From the NCBI GenBank assembly GCA_964529445.1, contig CAZGWJ010000010.1:1-46264 (forward strand): a stretch of 46,264 bases of DNA. The letters run 5' to 3'. Of this stretch, positions 1 through 9,143 are shown piece by piece. How positions within the stretch are numbered: position 1 is the stretch's first letter; the number at the start of each line of letters is the position of its first letter. The position numbers and the translations under genes are program-made. This DNA is from CAZGWJ01 sp964529445 (GTDB lineage Bacteria > Oederibacteriota > Muellerivitia > Muellerivitales > Muellerivitaceae). The notes under the pieces are model-generated. The model was given only the letters and a program-made list of their open reading frames with translations, had not been told where the DNA came from and ran no database searches.

Positions 1-841
1 TCCCCCAGAGACCCAGTTCCTCGCCGATGATGGAGAAAATGAAATCCGTGTGCGGGTCGGGAAGGTAGAAAAGCTTCTGCGTGCTGTTCGAGAGGCCCAC
101 CCCCAGGGGCCCCCCGGACCCTACTGCGATCAGGCTCTGGATGAGTTGGAATCCCGATCCCTGGGGATCGTCCCAGGGATTCATGAACGCCGTGATCCGT
201 TTCATCCGATAGCTGGCCGACTGGACGAGGTACACGAAGACGGGAAGCAGGAACGCAGCCAGGGTCAGGATGTGCTTCCACCGCATCCCCGACAGGAAGA
301 GCATCATGACCGTCAAAACGCTGACGAGGATGAGCGTCCCGAAATCGTGCTGTTTGATGAGCAGTGCCATCCCGATGCCCCAAACGATGAGATAGGCCCG
401 GTAGGCGCCCAGACCGGTCAACAGATCCTTGCGACGGGCCAAGGAATCGGCCAGGAAGAAGAGGATGGCCAGCTTGAAGGCCTCGGAAGGCTGGAAGGAA
501 AGTGGTCCCAGACGGATCCAGCGTTGCGCCCCTCTCACGGCACGCCCGATGCCCGGGGCCATGACCAGGGCCATGAGGGCCAAGGCGATGATCAGGATCG
601 GGAGGGCGTAGGGCCTCCATCGCGCCAGGTCCACCCGCGAGGCCGTCGTCGCGGCAATCGCGCCGAGTAGAAGCCACAGGGACTGTCGCATGAAGAAATG
701 GTAGGACTGGCCGTACCGCTCGTGAGCCAGGATAGCCGATGCCGAATACACCATGACCAGGCCGCCCAGGACGAGCAGAACCGTCACCAAAAAAAGGGTG
801 AAGTCCGGCGACGGCAATGAATTGTGCCTGGCTCGATGCAT
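1..841 (-). CDS. ftsW: FtsW, SEDS-family peptidoglycan glycosyltransferase (partial, C-terminus outside window)
   Basis: This gene is cut by the left edge of the window, so only about the first 280 residues are visible. SEDS proteins polymerise lipid II at the septum together with a class B PBP, here the ftsI product encoded upstream. The translation from ATG at 841 has a short basic N-terminal tail, then repeated hydrophobic helices, with SEDS hallmarks RWIRLGPLSFQPSE, KQHDFGT and a late SYRMKRITAFMNPW stretch. A GAGGAGAGG purine run lies just ahead of the ATG and supports this start. It follows murD after a 163-base gap without a recognised feature. RodA is the alternative family member, but the dcw position favours FtsW. 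Confidence 0.93.
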   Translation of the reverse strand, partial: MHRARHNSLPSPDFTLFLVTVLLVLGGLVMVYSASAILAHERYGQSYHFFMRQSLWLLLGAIAATTASRVDLARWRPYALPILIIALALMALVMAPGIGRAVRGAQRWIRLGPLSFQPSEAFKLAILFFLADSLARRKDLLTGLGAYRAYLIVWGIGMALLIKQHDFGTLILVSVLTVMMLFLSGMRWKHILTLAAFLLPVFVYLVQSASYRMKRITAFMNPWDDPQGSGFQLIQSLIAVGSGGPLGVGLSNSTQKLFYLPDPHTDFIFSIIGEELGLWG

Positions 842-1004
842 CCCGATCCTCTCCTCGGTCCGGCCCCGTTCTTCAGGGGCGCCGGTTTATCCTTTTTGCT
901 CCTGCTGGGGTTCCCCCGTTCGGATCCCGAGGTGGGTGTCGCGGGTGTCGAAAGGCGTCGGAAGCGTGGTTCTCAGAATCCGAACGCGGGAACTTTGCTG
1001 CGGG

Positions 1005-2387
1005 TCAGCCCGGACGGGCGGCCTCCTTCTTTCGGATCAATTCGGTCACGATGGCCTTGAAACGGCGGCCGCGATCCTCGTAATCACGGAACATGTCGAA
1101 ACTGGCGCATCCCGGTGACAACAGAACGGTGCCCCGGGGCTGTGCGGCCGCGAAAGCACCGGCCACCGCTTCCTCGAGCGTTGCCGCCTCAACCACCGGG
1201 ACCTCCGAGGCCAGCTGTTCGACGATCTGGGGGCGCGCTTCCCCGATGGCCATCACCCGGGAGACGCGCTCGCGGATCAGGGGCAAAAGGCGCGTGAAGT
1301 CGCCCTTCTTGTCGCGCCCGCCCAGGATGAGAACGATCGGAGCCGGGAAGCTTTGAAGCGCCTTTTCCACGGAATCCACGTTCGTCCCCTTCGAGTCGTT
1401 CACGAACCGGACACCCCCGGCTTCTCCGCAGAACTCGATCCGATGCTCGACGCCCCGGAAGGCATTCAACGTGGTCGCGATCGAGGCGGACGGCACGCCG
1501 CACAAATGCGCCAAGAGGGCGGCCGCTGCGGCGTTCTCCTGGTTGTGCGGCCCGGGGATGCCGATCTCAGAGAGAGGGATCAGCCTCGCACCCATGAGTT
1601 CCAGCGCGTCACCGGCTATGAAACATCCGGGTGTCCCGTTCACGCGGCCTTCCTTCGGGAAGCCGAAAAGGTACTTCCTCGCTCTCGCCATCCCGGACAA
1701 GGCCGGAGTGAACTTGTCAGAGGCGTTCAGGACCACGGCGTCTTCCGCATCCTGGTTCGCAAAGACACGAGCCTTCATCTCGGCATACGCCTGCATGGAA
1801 CCATGTCGATCCAGATGGTCCGGCGTCACGTTGAGCACGGCCGCCAGCTTCGGTTTGAACTCCCGAACGGCCTCCAATTGGAAGCTGGAGACCTCCAGCA
1901 CAGCCCAATCCTCCCGAGCTAGATCGAAGACGGCCTCGGAGAAAGCCCGCCCGATGTTGCCGCAGGCCACGGCCCGGAACCCCGCATCCTCCAGCATCCG
2001 CGCCAGCCAGGTGGTCGTCGTGGTTTTTCCGTTCGTGCCGGTAATGGCCACGATCGGCGCCGGACAATACCCGAAGGCCAGCTCCATCTCACCGATCACC
2101 TTCACGCCTTTCTCCCGGGCCTGGCGCAACAGGTCATGGTCGATGGGCACGCCCGGAGACACCACGACGAGATCGGCATTGAGTACCGCTTCCGCCGAGA
2201 TTCCGCCAAGTGCGAGTTGCACGCCCGGAAGCGCTTTTGCGGCTTGGAGGAAACCCCCGACCCGATCGGCCGGCTTGTCGTCGGTCACCACCACCTGGGC
2301 ACCGCGGACGGACAGGAGCCGGGCCGCGGCCGCTCCGGACCGCCCCAGACCCACCACCGCAACCCGCTTGTCATGCACGTAGTACAT
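1005..2387 (-). CDS. murD: UDP-N-acetylmuramoyl-L-alanine--D-glutamate ligase MurD
   Basis: A cytoplasmic ATP-dependent Mur ligase that adds D-glutamate to UDP-MurNAc-L-Ala. At 460 residues it has the normal family length. The N-terminal Rossmann part reads VAVVGLGRSGAAAARLL, the ATP loop is GTNGKTTTTTW near residue 116, and the C-terminal domain contains NDSKGTNVDS and LILGGRDKKGDF, both typical of MurD. It lies between mraY and ftsW in the usual dcw order. The gap to mraY (2388-2511) is filled with an inverted-arm repeat. The ribosome binding site is weak (GAAAGG about 12 bases ahead of the ATG). Confidence 0.97.
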   Translation of the reverse strand: MYYVHDKRVAVVGLGRSGAAAARLLSVRGAQVVVTDDKPADRVGGFLQAAKALPGVQLALGGISAEAVLNADLVVVSPGVPIDHDLLRQAREKGVKVIGEMELAFGYCPAPIVAITGTNGKTTTTTWLARMLEDAGFRAVACGNIGRAFSEAVFDLAREDWAVLEVSSFQLEAVREFKPKLAAVLNVTPDHLDRHGSMQAYAEMKARVFANQDAEDAVVLNASDKFTPALSGMARARKYLFGFPKEGRVNGTPGCFIAGDALELMGARLIPLSEIGIPGPHNQENAAAAALLAHLCGVPSASIATTLNAFRGVEHRIEFCGEAGGVRFVNDSKGTNVDSVEKALQSFPAPIVLILGGRDKKGDFTRLLPLIRERVSRVMAIGEARPQIVEQLASEVPVVEAATLEEAVAGAFAAAQPRGTVLLSPGCASFDMFRDYEDRGRRFKAIVTELIRKKEAARPG

Positions 2388-2400
2388 TTTCCGAAAAACC

Positions 2401-2505
2401 TTTCACCGCAGAGTTCGCCGGGATCGCAAAGAGCGATTCCTTTATCGATCCAGAATCCCTTCCAACGAACCTTTGTTCCCTGCGTCCTCTGCGTTCCCTG
2501 CGGTC
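2401..2505. repeat. Intergenic inverted-arm repeat A (CGCAGAG type)
   Basis: The left arm (2401-2435) begins TTCACCGCAGAG and the right arm (2478-2505) carries CTCTGCGTTCCCTGCGGT, which is roughly its reverse complement. The arms are separated by about 40 bases, between murD and mraY. The same architecture recurs in many other gaps of this window. No coding potential or transposase is seen. Confidence 0.6.
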
Positions 2506-2511
2506 AGGAGG

Positions 2512-3600
2512 TCAACGCAGTTTCAGGGTCACGAGCGTCATCAGCATCAGGACAATGGCCACGATCCAGAACCTGATGATGAGCTTGGATTCCGGCACTC
2601 CCAGCAGCTCGAAGTGATGGTGCAGGGGTGCCATGCGGAAAATGCGCTTCCCGCTCACCTTGAAGGAGGCGACCTGGAGGATAACGGACAACGCCTCGGC
2701 CACGAAGATGCCGCCCACGATTACGAGGAGAACCTCCTGCTTGACCATCACGGCAATCGCGCCAAGCAGGCCGCCGAGGGCCAGGGACCCCGTGTCTCCC
2801 ATGAAGACCTGGGCTGGATGGGCGTTGAACCAAAGGAAACCGAGACAGGCCCCCAGCATGGCCATGCTGAAGACGGTCAATTCCCCCGAACCGGGCACGT
2901 TGATGATCATGAGGTATTCGCTGAACTTCACGTTACCCGCGAGGTACGAGATGATGGCGAAGGCCATGCAGGTGAAGGCTGTACATCCGATGGCCAGGCC
3001 ATCGAGACCATCCGTAAGGTTCACGGCATTCGAGGCTCCCACGATGACCAGAACCGCGAAGAAGGGATACAAAAGGTCCAGCATCACCGGGATCTTGATG
3101 AAGGGGAAAGAAGCGGACATCCGATAGGGGAAATCCTCAGGCAGGGCGGAAAGGTAAGCCCCGACGATAAGGATGGCGCCCAGGATCTGCAGGCCCAATT
3201 TGTAAATGGCCGGAAGCCCCCTTCCCTTGCCGATGCCGAGCAATTTCATGTAATCGTCCACGAAACCCATCCCCCCGAACCAGAGGGTCGAGAAGACCGC
3301 CACCCAGAAGAGTTTCGAGTCCCATCGGACCCAAAGCAGTGTCGACGCGAGGATGGAGAGGAGGATGAGCAACCCTCCCATGCTGGGCGTTCCGGCCTTG
3401 ACCGAATGGTGCCGGGGCCCGTCCTCGCGGATTTTCTCGCCCAACTGCAGGGCGCGCAGTTTCCGGATGACCCAGGGTCCCAGGATGAGGCAAATGAGAA
3501 ACGCCGTGACGGCGGCGCCCACGCTCCGGAAAGTGATGTAGCGAAAGACGTTGAAACCGATGAAGCGCTCGGCCAAGGGGTAGAAAAGGTGGTAGAGCAT
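2512..3600 (-). CDS. mraY: Phospho-N-acetylmuramoyl-pentapeptide transferase MraY
   Basis: An integral membrane enzyme that transfers phospho-MurNAc-pentapeptide to undecaprenyl phosphate to give lipid I. It has 362 residues, about ten hydrophobic segments, and the family's cytoplasmic-loop motifs: the GTPSMGG region, the FVDDYMKL aspartate pair, NLTDGLDGLA, and the HHHFEL histidine cluster near the C-terminus. It starts two bases after the murF stop (TAG-GA-ATG), so the two genes are translationally linked. I saw no missing catalytic residue. Confidence 0.97.
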   Translation of the reverse strand: MLYHLFYPLAERFIGFNVFRYITFRSVGAAVTAFLICLILGPWVIRKLRALQLGEKIREDGPRHHSVKAGTPSMGGLLILLSILASTLLWVRWDSKLFWVAVFSTLWFGGMGFVDDYMKLLGIGKGRGLPAIYKLGLQILGAILIVGAYLSALPEDFPYRMSASFPFIKIPVMLDLLYPFFAVLVIVGASNAVNLTDGLDGLAIGCTAFTCMAFAIISYLAGNVKFSEYLMIINVPGSGELTVFSMAMLGACLGFLWFNAHPAQVFMGDTGSLALGGLLGAIAVMVKQEVLLVIVGGIFVAEALSVILQVASFKVSGKRIFRMAPLHHHFELLGVPESKLIIRFWIVAIVLMLMTLVTLKLR

Positions 3601-3602
3601 TC

Positions 3603-4973
3603 CTAGAAAGCCTCCTGGATCCGTTCGAGCCGCATGCCCCGCGATGCCTTCAGGAGCACCGCATCCCCAACCCCGAGTCTTTCCTTCAGAAGGGGGATGG
3701 CCAGTGCCGCGTCACGGAAATGAAAGGCGCGGCGCGAATCCACGCTCTCCACCCATTCCCGAGGGACCGCCTTGCGGAACGCCTGCCCCATCCGGGGGCC
3801 GACCAGCACCCAGAGGTCCAGCTCCTCGTCGAGCAGGCTCCTCAGGGCCTCCTCGTGCGCACGGTTCGAGAAGAATCCCAGCTCCAGCATGTCGCCCAGG
3901 ACCGCGCACTTGCGTCCCGGGACCCGGATCTGCCGGAACGCCTCGAGGGCGGCCGGCAGGGACGTCGGGGACGCGTTGTAGGCGTCGTTGACGAAGAGGA
4001 CGTTTCCACGGCGGACCATCTCAAGCCGCATCGGGGCATCCGGACGGAAGGACCTCATCCTCATCGCGAACGTCTTCACGTCCCCGTCCAGGGCGGCCGC
4101 GGCCGCCAAGGCGGCCGCGGCGTTCTTCACGTTGTGGGTTCCGGGGAGCGGGACCCACGTCTCGACCGACTCGCCCTGGGCGGTCACGGTGAAACGCGTC
4201 CGCTCGCCCTCCGGCGCGATGCTGGAGGCCTTTACGCCGCCCTTCCCGATCCCGAAGGTGACCTTCCTCACGCCCCTTCCCGTTCCCGAAGGGACCTTCT
4301 CGACGTCTTCCATGCTCACGATCAGCACCCCTTTCGCCCTGAGGTCCTTCGCGATCGCGAACTTCTCCTTCGCGAGGGACCTGCGACTCCCGAAATTCCC
4401 GATGTGCGAGAGACCGATGTTCGTCACGACCGCCACGTCCGGCCGGGCCACCCCGGTGAGCCATCCCATCTCGCCGGGATGGTTGATGCCCAGTTCCACC
4501 ACGGCGGCCCGATGCCTCTTTTCCAGTTTCAACAGGGTCAGCGGTAAACCGTACTGGTTGTTCAGGTTGCCCCGGGTCTTCAACACCCTCGGCTCTCCGC
4601 CGAGAAGATGGGCGATCATGTCCTTCACGGTGGTCTTCCCGGCACTGCCGGTCACCGCCACCAGGGGCCCGCCCCATTGGAGGCGCTGCGCCCTTCCCAG
4701 GTCGCCGAGCGCACGGTCCGTGTCGCGAACCACCACTTGAGGCACGCGCAAACCAGGGATCCGCCTCCTCACCATCACCGCGACGGCCCCCCGGCGGACG
4801 GCCTCCTTCACGAAAGAATGGCCGTCGAAACGACGTCCCCGGATGGCCAAGTAGAGATCGCCCGCTTTCAGAGTCCTCGTGTCGATCGAGACGCCCTTCA
4901 CGACAAGTGTTCCGTCGCCTTCCACGCGCCCCCCCGCAAGGGCGGCGGCCTCGCTCACGCTCCAGGGCAGCAC
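3603..4973 (-). CDS. murF: UDP-MurNAc-tripeptide--D-Ala-D-Ala ligase MurF
   Basis: Cytoplasmic ligase that adds the D-Ala-D-Ala dipeptide to the UDP-MurNAc-tripeptide. It has 456 residues. The N-terminal substrate domain (IDTRTLKAGDLYLAIRG) is followed by the ATP loop VTGSAGKTTVKDMIAHLL near residue 110, ELGINHPGEM and NDAYNASPTSL, all typical of MurF. The start codon is GTG at 4973, supported by GAGAGG six bases upstream. It lies between murE and mraY, as in many dcw clusters. The internal GCGGCCGC-rich stretch encodes an alanine run and is not a separate element. Confidence 0.96.
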   Translation of the reverse strand: MLPWSVSEAAALAGGRVEGDGTLVVKGVSIDTRTLKAGDLYLAIRGRRFDGHSFVKEAVRRGAVAVMVRRRIPGLRVPQVVVRDTDRALGDLGRAQRLQWGGPLVAVTGSAGKTTVKDMIAHLLGGEPRVLKTRGNLNNQYGLPLTLLKLEKRHRAAVVELGINHPGEMGWLTGVARPDVAVVTNIGLSHIGNFGSRRSLAKEKFAIAKDLRAKGVLIVSMEDVEKVPSGTGRGVRKVTFGIGKGGVKASSIAPEGERTRFTVTAQGESVETWVPLPGTHNVKNAAAALAAAAALDGDVKTFAMRMRSFRPDAPMRLEMVRRGNVLFVNDAYNASPTSLPAALEAFRQIRVPGRKCAVLGDMLELGFFSNRAHEEALRSLLDEELDLWVLVGPRMGQAFRKAVPREWVESVDSRRAFHFRDAALAIPLLKERLGVGDAVLLKASRGMRLERIQEAF

Positions 4974-4983
4974 GAAAAACCTC

Positions 4984-5077
4984 TCCCACCGCAGAGAGCG
5001 CAGTGTTCACAGTGAATCGATTTGTTTCTATACCTAACCAATCTTCCGCCTTTCCCTGCGTTCCCTGTGACCTCTGA
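4984..5077. repeat. Intergenic inverted-arm repeat B (CGCAGAG type)
   Basis: In the murE-murF gap, one arm (4984-5012) reads CCCACCGCAGAGAGCGCAG and the other (5050-5077) reads CTTTCCCTGCGTTCCCTGTG. They can pair imperfectly around a loop of about 35 bases. This is the same class as repeats A, C and E in other gaps. Confidence 0.55.
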
Positions 5078-5079
5078 GG

Positions 5080-6543
5080 TCATGGCCGTTTCATCGCCTT
5101 CAGTGCCATCCGGGCTTCCTCGCGATCATCGAAATGCGTCTTCTTGCCCCTAGCGATCTGGTACGTCTCATGCCCCTTGCCGGCGATGAGCACCGCATCA
5201 CCCGTCCTCGCCTCCCGCAGGGCCCACCGGATGGCGCGACGTCGATCCGGCTCGACCAGAACCTTTCGGCCCGCGCCCTTCAAAGCCGACGACGGAATGC
5301 CGCGCGCGATCTCCCGGAGGATCGCCCGCGGATCCTCGGTTCGGGGGTTGTCGCTCGTCAACACCGTGAGGTCCGCAAGACGCGCCGAGAGTTCCCCCAT
5401 CAACGGGCGCTTCGTGCGATCTCGATCGCCACCGCAGCCGAACACCGAGATAAGCCTCGATTCACCGGCGAGTTCGCGCGCCGTCTTCAGGGCTTCCTCC
5501 AAGGCATTGGGTGCATGCGCATAGTCGACAATCACCGTGATCCCCCGCCCCCCCTTCACCGTTTCGAAACGGCCTGGCACCGCCTGGGCCTGCGCCAGAC
5601 CCCTCTTCAGGGATTTCCAGGGAAGGCCCAATTCCCGCAGGACCGCCAGAGCCGCCAGGGCGTTCGAAACGTTGAACAGGCCGGTCATGGGGGCGGCGAA
5701 TTCATGGCCGGCCATCCTGAACCGCAATCCGTGGGGCGCCACCCAGATGCCGGAGGCCCGGTACTTCGCGGGACGCTCGATGCCGAACGAAGCCGCCCGG
5801 CGTCCCAAGGCTTTCAACAGCCGGCGACCGTAGGGATCATCCCCGTTCACGACTCGGGCGCGAACGAAGGGGAAATCCGTGAACAGGCGCCTCTTGGCCG
5901 CGAAATAGGCGCCGAAAGTCCGGTGGTAGTCCATGTGGTCCCGCCCCAGGTTCGTGAAAACCGCCCCCGAGAATCGCACGCCCGTGACGCGCTCCATGTC
6001 AAGCGCGTGGGAGGACACTTCCATCACGCACCAACCGCAACCGGCGTCCCTCATCTCGGCCATGAGACGCGCCACCGCGAGGGCCGAAGGGGTCGTATTG
6101 GGGGCCTCGTGGACCCTCCGCCCCGTCTCGTAGGCGATGGTGCCCATCAAACCGGCCTTCTCCCCGGCGGCCTTCAGGATGGAGCGCAATAGGTAGGTGA
6201 CGGTCGTCTTGCCCTTCGTTCCGGTGACGCCCACGACCCGCAACCGCCTGGAAGGATCGCCATAGAAAGCATGCGCCACTTGGGCCAAGGCTCTTCTCAT
6301 GTCGCGGACCACCAATTGCGGCACGTGACACCCCGGAAGGGGTCGTCCCTCGACCGCCAGGGCCGCCGCCCCCTTTTTCAACGCCTGCACCGCGAACCGC
6401 GTCCCGTCCTGCCGAGTCCCGCGGACGCAAAAGAAGAGATCGCCCCTTTTCACATGGCGCGAATCCTCCGCCAATCCCCGCACTTCCCTGTCGACTCCGA
6501 CGATTCTGCCCCGCGTGATCCGGGCCATCCGGGAAAGTCTCAC
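5080..6543 (-). CDS. murE: UDP-MurNAc-L-Ala-D-Glu--2,6-diaminopimelate ligase MurE
   Basis: Adds the third stem-peptide residue to the peptidoglycan precursor. It has 487 residues, with ATP loop VTGTKGKTTVTYLL near residue 108, NTTPSALAVARLM, and the C-terminal SDNPRTEDP motif. DNPR at this position is the known signature for meso-diaminopimelate rather than lysine, so the cell wall is predicted to be the DAP type. GKGHETYQ and DDREEA complete the family pattern. The GTG start at 6543 overlaps the ftsI stop (GTGA), and a GGGGGGTGA run precedes it. The internal ATG at codon 6 lacks a ribosome binding site. Confidence 0.96.
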   Translation of the reverse strand: MRLSRMARITRGRIVGVDREVRGLAEDSRHVKRGDLFFCVRGTRQDGTRFAVQALKKGAAALAVEGRPLPGCHVPQLVVRDMRRALAQVAHAFYGDPSRRLRVVGVTGTKGKTTVTYLLRSILKAAGEKAGLMGTIAYETGRRVHEAPNTTPSALAVARLMAEMRDAGCGWCVMEVSSHALDMERVTGVRFSGAVFTNLGRDHMDYHRTFGAYFAAKRRLFTDFPFVRARVVNGDDPYGRRLLKALGRRAASFGIERPAKYRASGIWVAPHGLRFRMAGHEFAAPMTGLFNVSNALAALAVLRELGLPWKSLKRGLAQAQAVPGRFETVKGGRGITVIVDYAHAPNALEEALKTARELAGESRLISVFGCGGDRDRTKRPLMGELSARLADLTVLTSDNPRTEDPRAILREIARGIPSSALKGAGRKVLVEPDRRRAIRWALREARTGDAVLIAGKGHETYQIARGKKTHFDDREEARMALKAMKRP

Positions 6544-8666
6544 GATTCACCCCCCGGCCCCGGAAGACGCCGGGTGGAAGCCGGCACGTCGCAGTCGAGG
6601 CGGCAATCAAGGCCCGAGGACACCTGGGTACCAGCGGGCGGAAACTGCGCCTTCACGAGTCCCCGACCCGTGAAACTCACCTTGACCCCCAGAGGGGCGA
6701 GGAGTGCCAAGGCTTGTCTCTTGGTTTTGCCCCTCAAATCCGGCATCCGGCCGATGCCGCCTTCGGGCGCCGCCGGATCCCCGAGCATGATCGTCATGCG
6801 GAACGACCGTCCCTCCGGGGACAGCCGGAAACCTTGCGGCTGTGATTGACGCACGGCCCGTGGGCCCCGCCCTTCGAACTTGAGCCGGATGTCCGCCCGC
6901 CTCGCCAATCGGCGGCACTGCTCCTGCGTGAGCCCCACAAAGGACGGCACGACCCGCGTGGTGTCGGCTCTTTCCGCCGCCCCTCCCTCCTTGGGCGGCA
7001 CCAGGGCGTAGGCGCAAACCCTCTTGGCCACCTCCTTGAAGACCGGGCCGGCCGTGTAACCACCCCAGTACAATCCGCGCGGATCGTCGAGGGATACGTA
7101 GATGGCGTATTTCGGGTCGTCCGCGGGAACGAAACCGACGAAGGAGGAGACATAGTTGTACCGGGAATAACGTCCGTTCACGATGCGGTGGGCCGTCCCG
7201 GTTTTCCCGGCCACGTCATAACTGGGAAGGTTCACCGCCACGCCCGTTCCCTCGCGGACGGCCCACTTCATCATCTCGGTGAGTCGCTTCGCCGTGCGTG
7301 CCGAGCAGCATCGTTTCACCGGCTCGGGCTCGAAAACCTTCACGACGTGTCCGTCGTTCGATTCCAACTGCCGCACCAGGAACGGCCTCATCATGACGCC
7401 CTGGTTGGCCACGGCCGCGTAGGCGCACAGGACCTGCAGGGGCGTGGACGACACCTCGTAACCGTAGGGGATGGAGGAGATGGAAAGGCCGCTCCACTGC
7501 TTGGGAGGCCGGATGAGGCCCGACTCCTCGGCCGGCAGGTCGATGCCGGTCTTGTCGCCGAAGCCGAACCGCTTGGCGTACTTGTAGAGGTTCTCGGCGC
7601 CAAGTTGCATGCCCACCTTGGTGAAACCGACGTTGGAGGAATACCCGAACACTTCCCGGAAGGTGAGCCATCCCTTCTTCTCGTGATCCGTGATGACGCG
7701 TCCGTACTTCGTGACGAACCTGCCGTTCTCGCAGAAGATGCGGTCGTCCTCGGAAACGACACCCTCCTCAAGGGCCGCGGCGGCCGTCACCAGCTTGAAC
7801 GTGGAGCCGGGCTCGAAAACATGGTCCACGCAACGATTGCGCCAACGCTCCCGGGGCACGTCCTTGAAGCGGTTGGGGTCGTAATCGGGGAAGTTCGCCA
7901 TGGCCAGGATCTCCCCGGTCTTCGGATCCATGACGATGATCGAGGCCGACTGGCAGCGGTACTTGACGAACGCCTTTTCCAGTTCCACCTGCGCCACGTG
8001 CTGGATGGTGCGATCCAGCGTGGTCACGACGTTCAAGCCGTCCACGGCCCGCTTGCGCGAGGTCCTCAGCACCGGTTTGCCGAGGCCGTCCCGCTCGGCC
8101 ACCTGGAATCCCTTTTGTCCGGCCAGCCAGGAGTCGTAGCGCTTCTCGATCCCCTCGAGTCCCTGGTTGTCGATGCCCGCGAAACCCAGCACGTGGGCCG
8201 CCATGGCGTGGTCGGGATAGAGCCGCCGTTGTTCCCGGTACGCTTCCACCCCTGCAAGCCTCAGGGCCTCCACCCGCCGGGTCCGCTCGAAGGGGACCTG
8301 TCGCGCCAGCCAGACGAAGGAACGGTTGGTGGCAAGCCGAGCGGCCACCTCCGGATAGGGCTTGCCCAACGCGTTCGACAGGACACGAGCGGCCCCCGCC
8401 TTGTCCTTCATGCGCCGGGGATGGGCGAAGACGTTGAAGAGCTCCAGGTTCACGGCCAGCAGTTCCCCGTTCCGATCCGTGATCTTGCCGCGCTTGGCGC
8501 TCAATTCCTGCGGGATGAGCTGCTGATGGCGCGCCATGCTCCGGTAATCGGGATACTTGAGCACCTGCAGGTACAGCAGGCGCGCTGTCACGACTGTGGA
8601 AGCGACAGCCGCCAGGATGGCGAGGAGCCTCAGTCGGCCCGTGAAGGGACCCCGGGGCGCGCTCAT
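6540..8666 (-). CDS. ftsI: Class B penicillin-binding protein FtsI/SpoVD-like with two PASTA domains
   Basis: Transpeptidase that crosslinks septal peptidoglycan outside the cytoplasmic membrane. From ATG at 8666 it has 708 residues: a single N-terminal membrane anchor (about 13-35), a dimerisation domain, and a transpeptidase domain with STFK (288-291), SSN (343-345) and KTG (488-490). Two PASTA domains follow (about 570-629 and 638-694). PASTA tails are usual in Gram-positive SpoVD/PBP2x-type enzymes and less usual in Gram-negative FtsI. The start is chosen because ATG overlaps the ftsL stop as ATGA. The reading frame is open 33 bases further upstream. Confidence 0.95.
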   Translation of the reverse strand: MSAPRGPFTGRLRLLAILAAVASTVVTARLLYLQVLKYPDYRSMARHQQLIPQELSAKRGKITDRNGELLAVNLELFNVFAHPRRMKDKAGAARVLSNALGKPYPEVAARLATNRSFVWLARQVPFERTRRVEALRLAGVEAYREQRRLYPDHAMAAHVLGFAGIDNQGLEGIEKRYDSWLAGQKGFQVAERDGLGKPVLRTSRKRAVDGLNVVTTLDRTIQHVAQVELEKAFVKYRCQSASIIVMDPKTGEILAMANFPDYDPNRFKDVPRERWRNRCVDHVFEPGSTFKLVTAAAALEEGVVSEDDRIFCENGRFVTKYGRVITDHEKKGWLTFREVFGYSSNVGFTKVGMQLGAENLYKYAKRFGFGDKTGIDLPAEESGLIRPPKQWSGLSISSIPYGYEVSSTPLQVLCAYAAVANQGVMMRPFLVRQLESNDGHVVKVFEPEPVKRCCSARTAKRLTEMMKWAVREGTGVAVNLPSYDVAGKTGTAHRIVNGRYSRYNYVSSFVGFVPADDPKYAIYVSLDDPRGLYWGGYTAGPVFKEVAKRVCAYALVPPKEGGAAERADTTRVVPSFVGLTQEQCRRLARRADIRLKFEGRGPRAVRQSQPQGFRLSPEGRSFRMTIMLGDPAAPEGGIGRMPDLRGKTKRQALALLAPLGVKVSFTGRGLVKAQFPPAGTQVSSGLDCRLDCDVPASTRRLPGPGGES

Positions 8667-9091
8667 CGGCCCTCCATCCCACGCATGAGCGCGAACCACG
8701 CCCCCACTAGGCGGGAGGGTCCCGGATCCGACTCGCCCAGGATCACCACCTGGTCGGTCCGGGGCGTGATCATGCCGAGCTCCTCGCGCGCGGTGCGTTC
8801 CACGCGCGAGAGGCTCTTCACGTCGTTCAGTCGGTACTTGAGGAAGTAGTACTCGTTCATGAGATCCTGGCGTTCCTTGCGGAGCGATTCCACCTCATAC
8901 CCGAATTTCACGACCTGGGTGTGCTGCCAAACGTAGAAGAGGAAGAAGACGGAAAGAAGGACCAGCCCCCACGCCGTCCCCTTGAAATCGCGGCGGCGCA
9001 CGGCGCGCGCGAGGTTGCCCCGCCAGAACATGCCGTTCTGGATCAGGGACCCCATCGCCTCGGTTGTCTTCACCACGACCCTCGGTTGCAT
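8663..9091 (-). CDS. ftsL: FtsL-like bitopic division protein
   Basis: A 142-residue protein in the position of ftsL, between rsmH and ftsI. It has a basic cytoplasmic N-terminus, one membrane segment (about 40-58, GLVLLSVFFLFYVW), and an extracytoplasmic segment rich in charged and leucine residues (ESLRKERQDL onward) that looks like the short coiled coil used to pair with FtsB. REELGMITP near residue 107 is a common end of that coil in FtsL/DivIC proteins. GGGGAG lies just ahead of the ATG. Sequence conservation in this family is low, so the assignment depends on layout and position. Confidence 0.82.
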   Translation of the reverse strand: MQPRVVVKTTEAMGSLIQNGMFWRGNLARAVRRRDFKGTAWGLVLLSVFFLFYVWQHTQVVKFGYEVESLRKERQDLMNEYYFLKYRLNDVKSLSRVERTAREELGMITPRTDQVVILGESDPGPSRLVGAWFALMRGMEGR

Positions 9092-9143
9092 CCCATCTCC
9101 CCAATGTTCCTCATAAAATCTCGTGTCCTTCCCGCCTTCGCGG

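Noticed and set aside
4085..4125. GCGGCCGC-rich cluster in murF, considered as a repeat
   Set aside because: It encodes an alanine run within a conserved helix of MurF and is explained by codon usage.
3720..4547. Plus-strand frame of 275 codons opposite murF
   Set aside because: It lies wholly within a well-supported Mur ligase gene and has no conserved motif.
6846..8849. Long plus-strand frame of 667 codons opposite ftsI
   Set aside because: It is a shadow of ftsI with no recognisable domain and no ribosome binding site.
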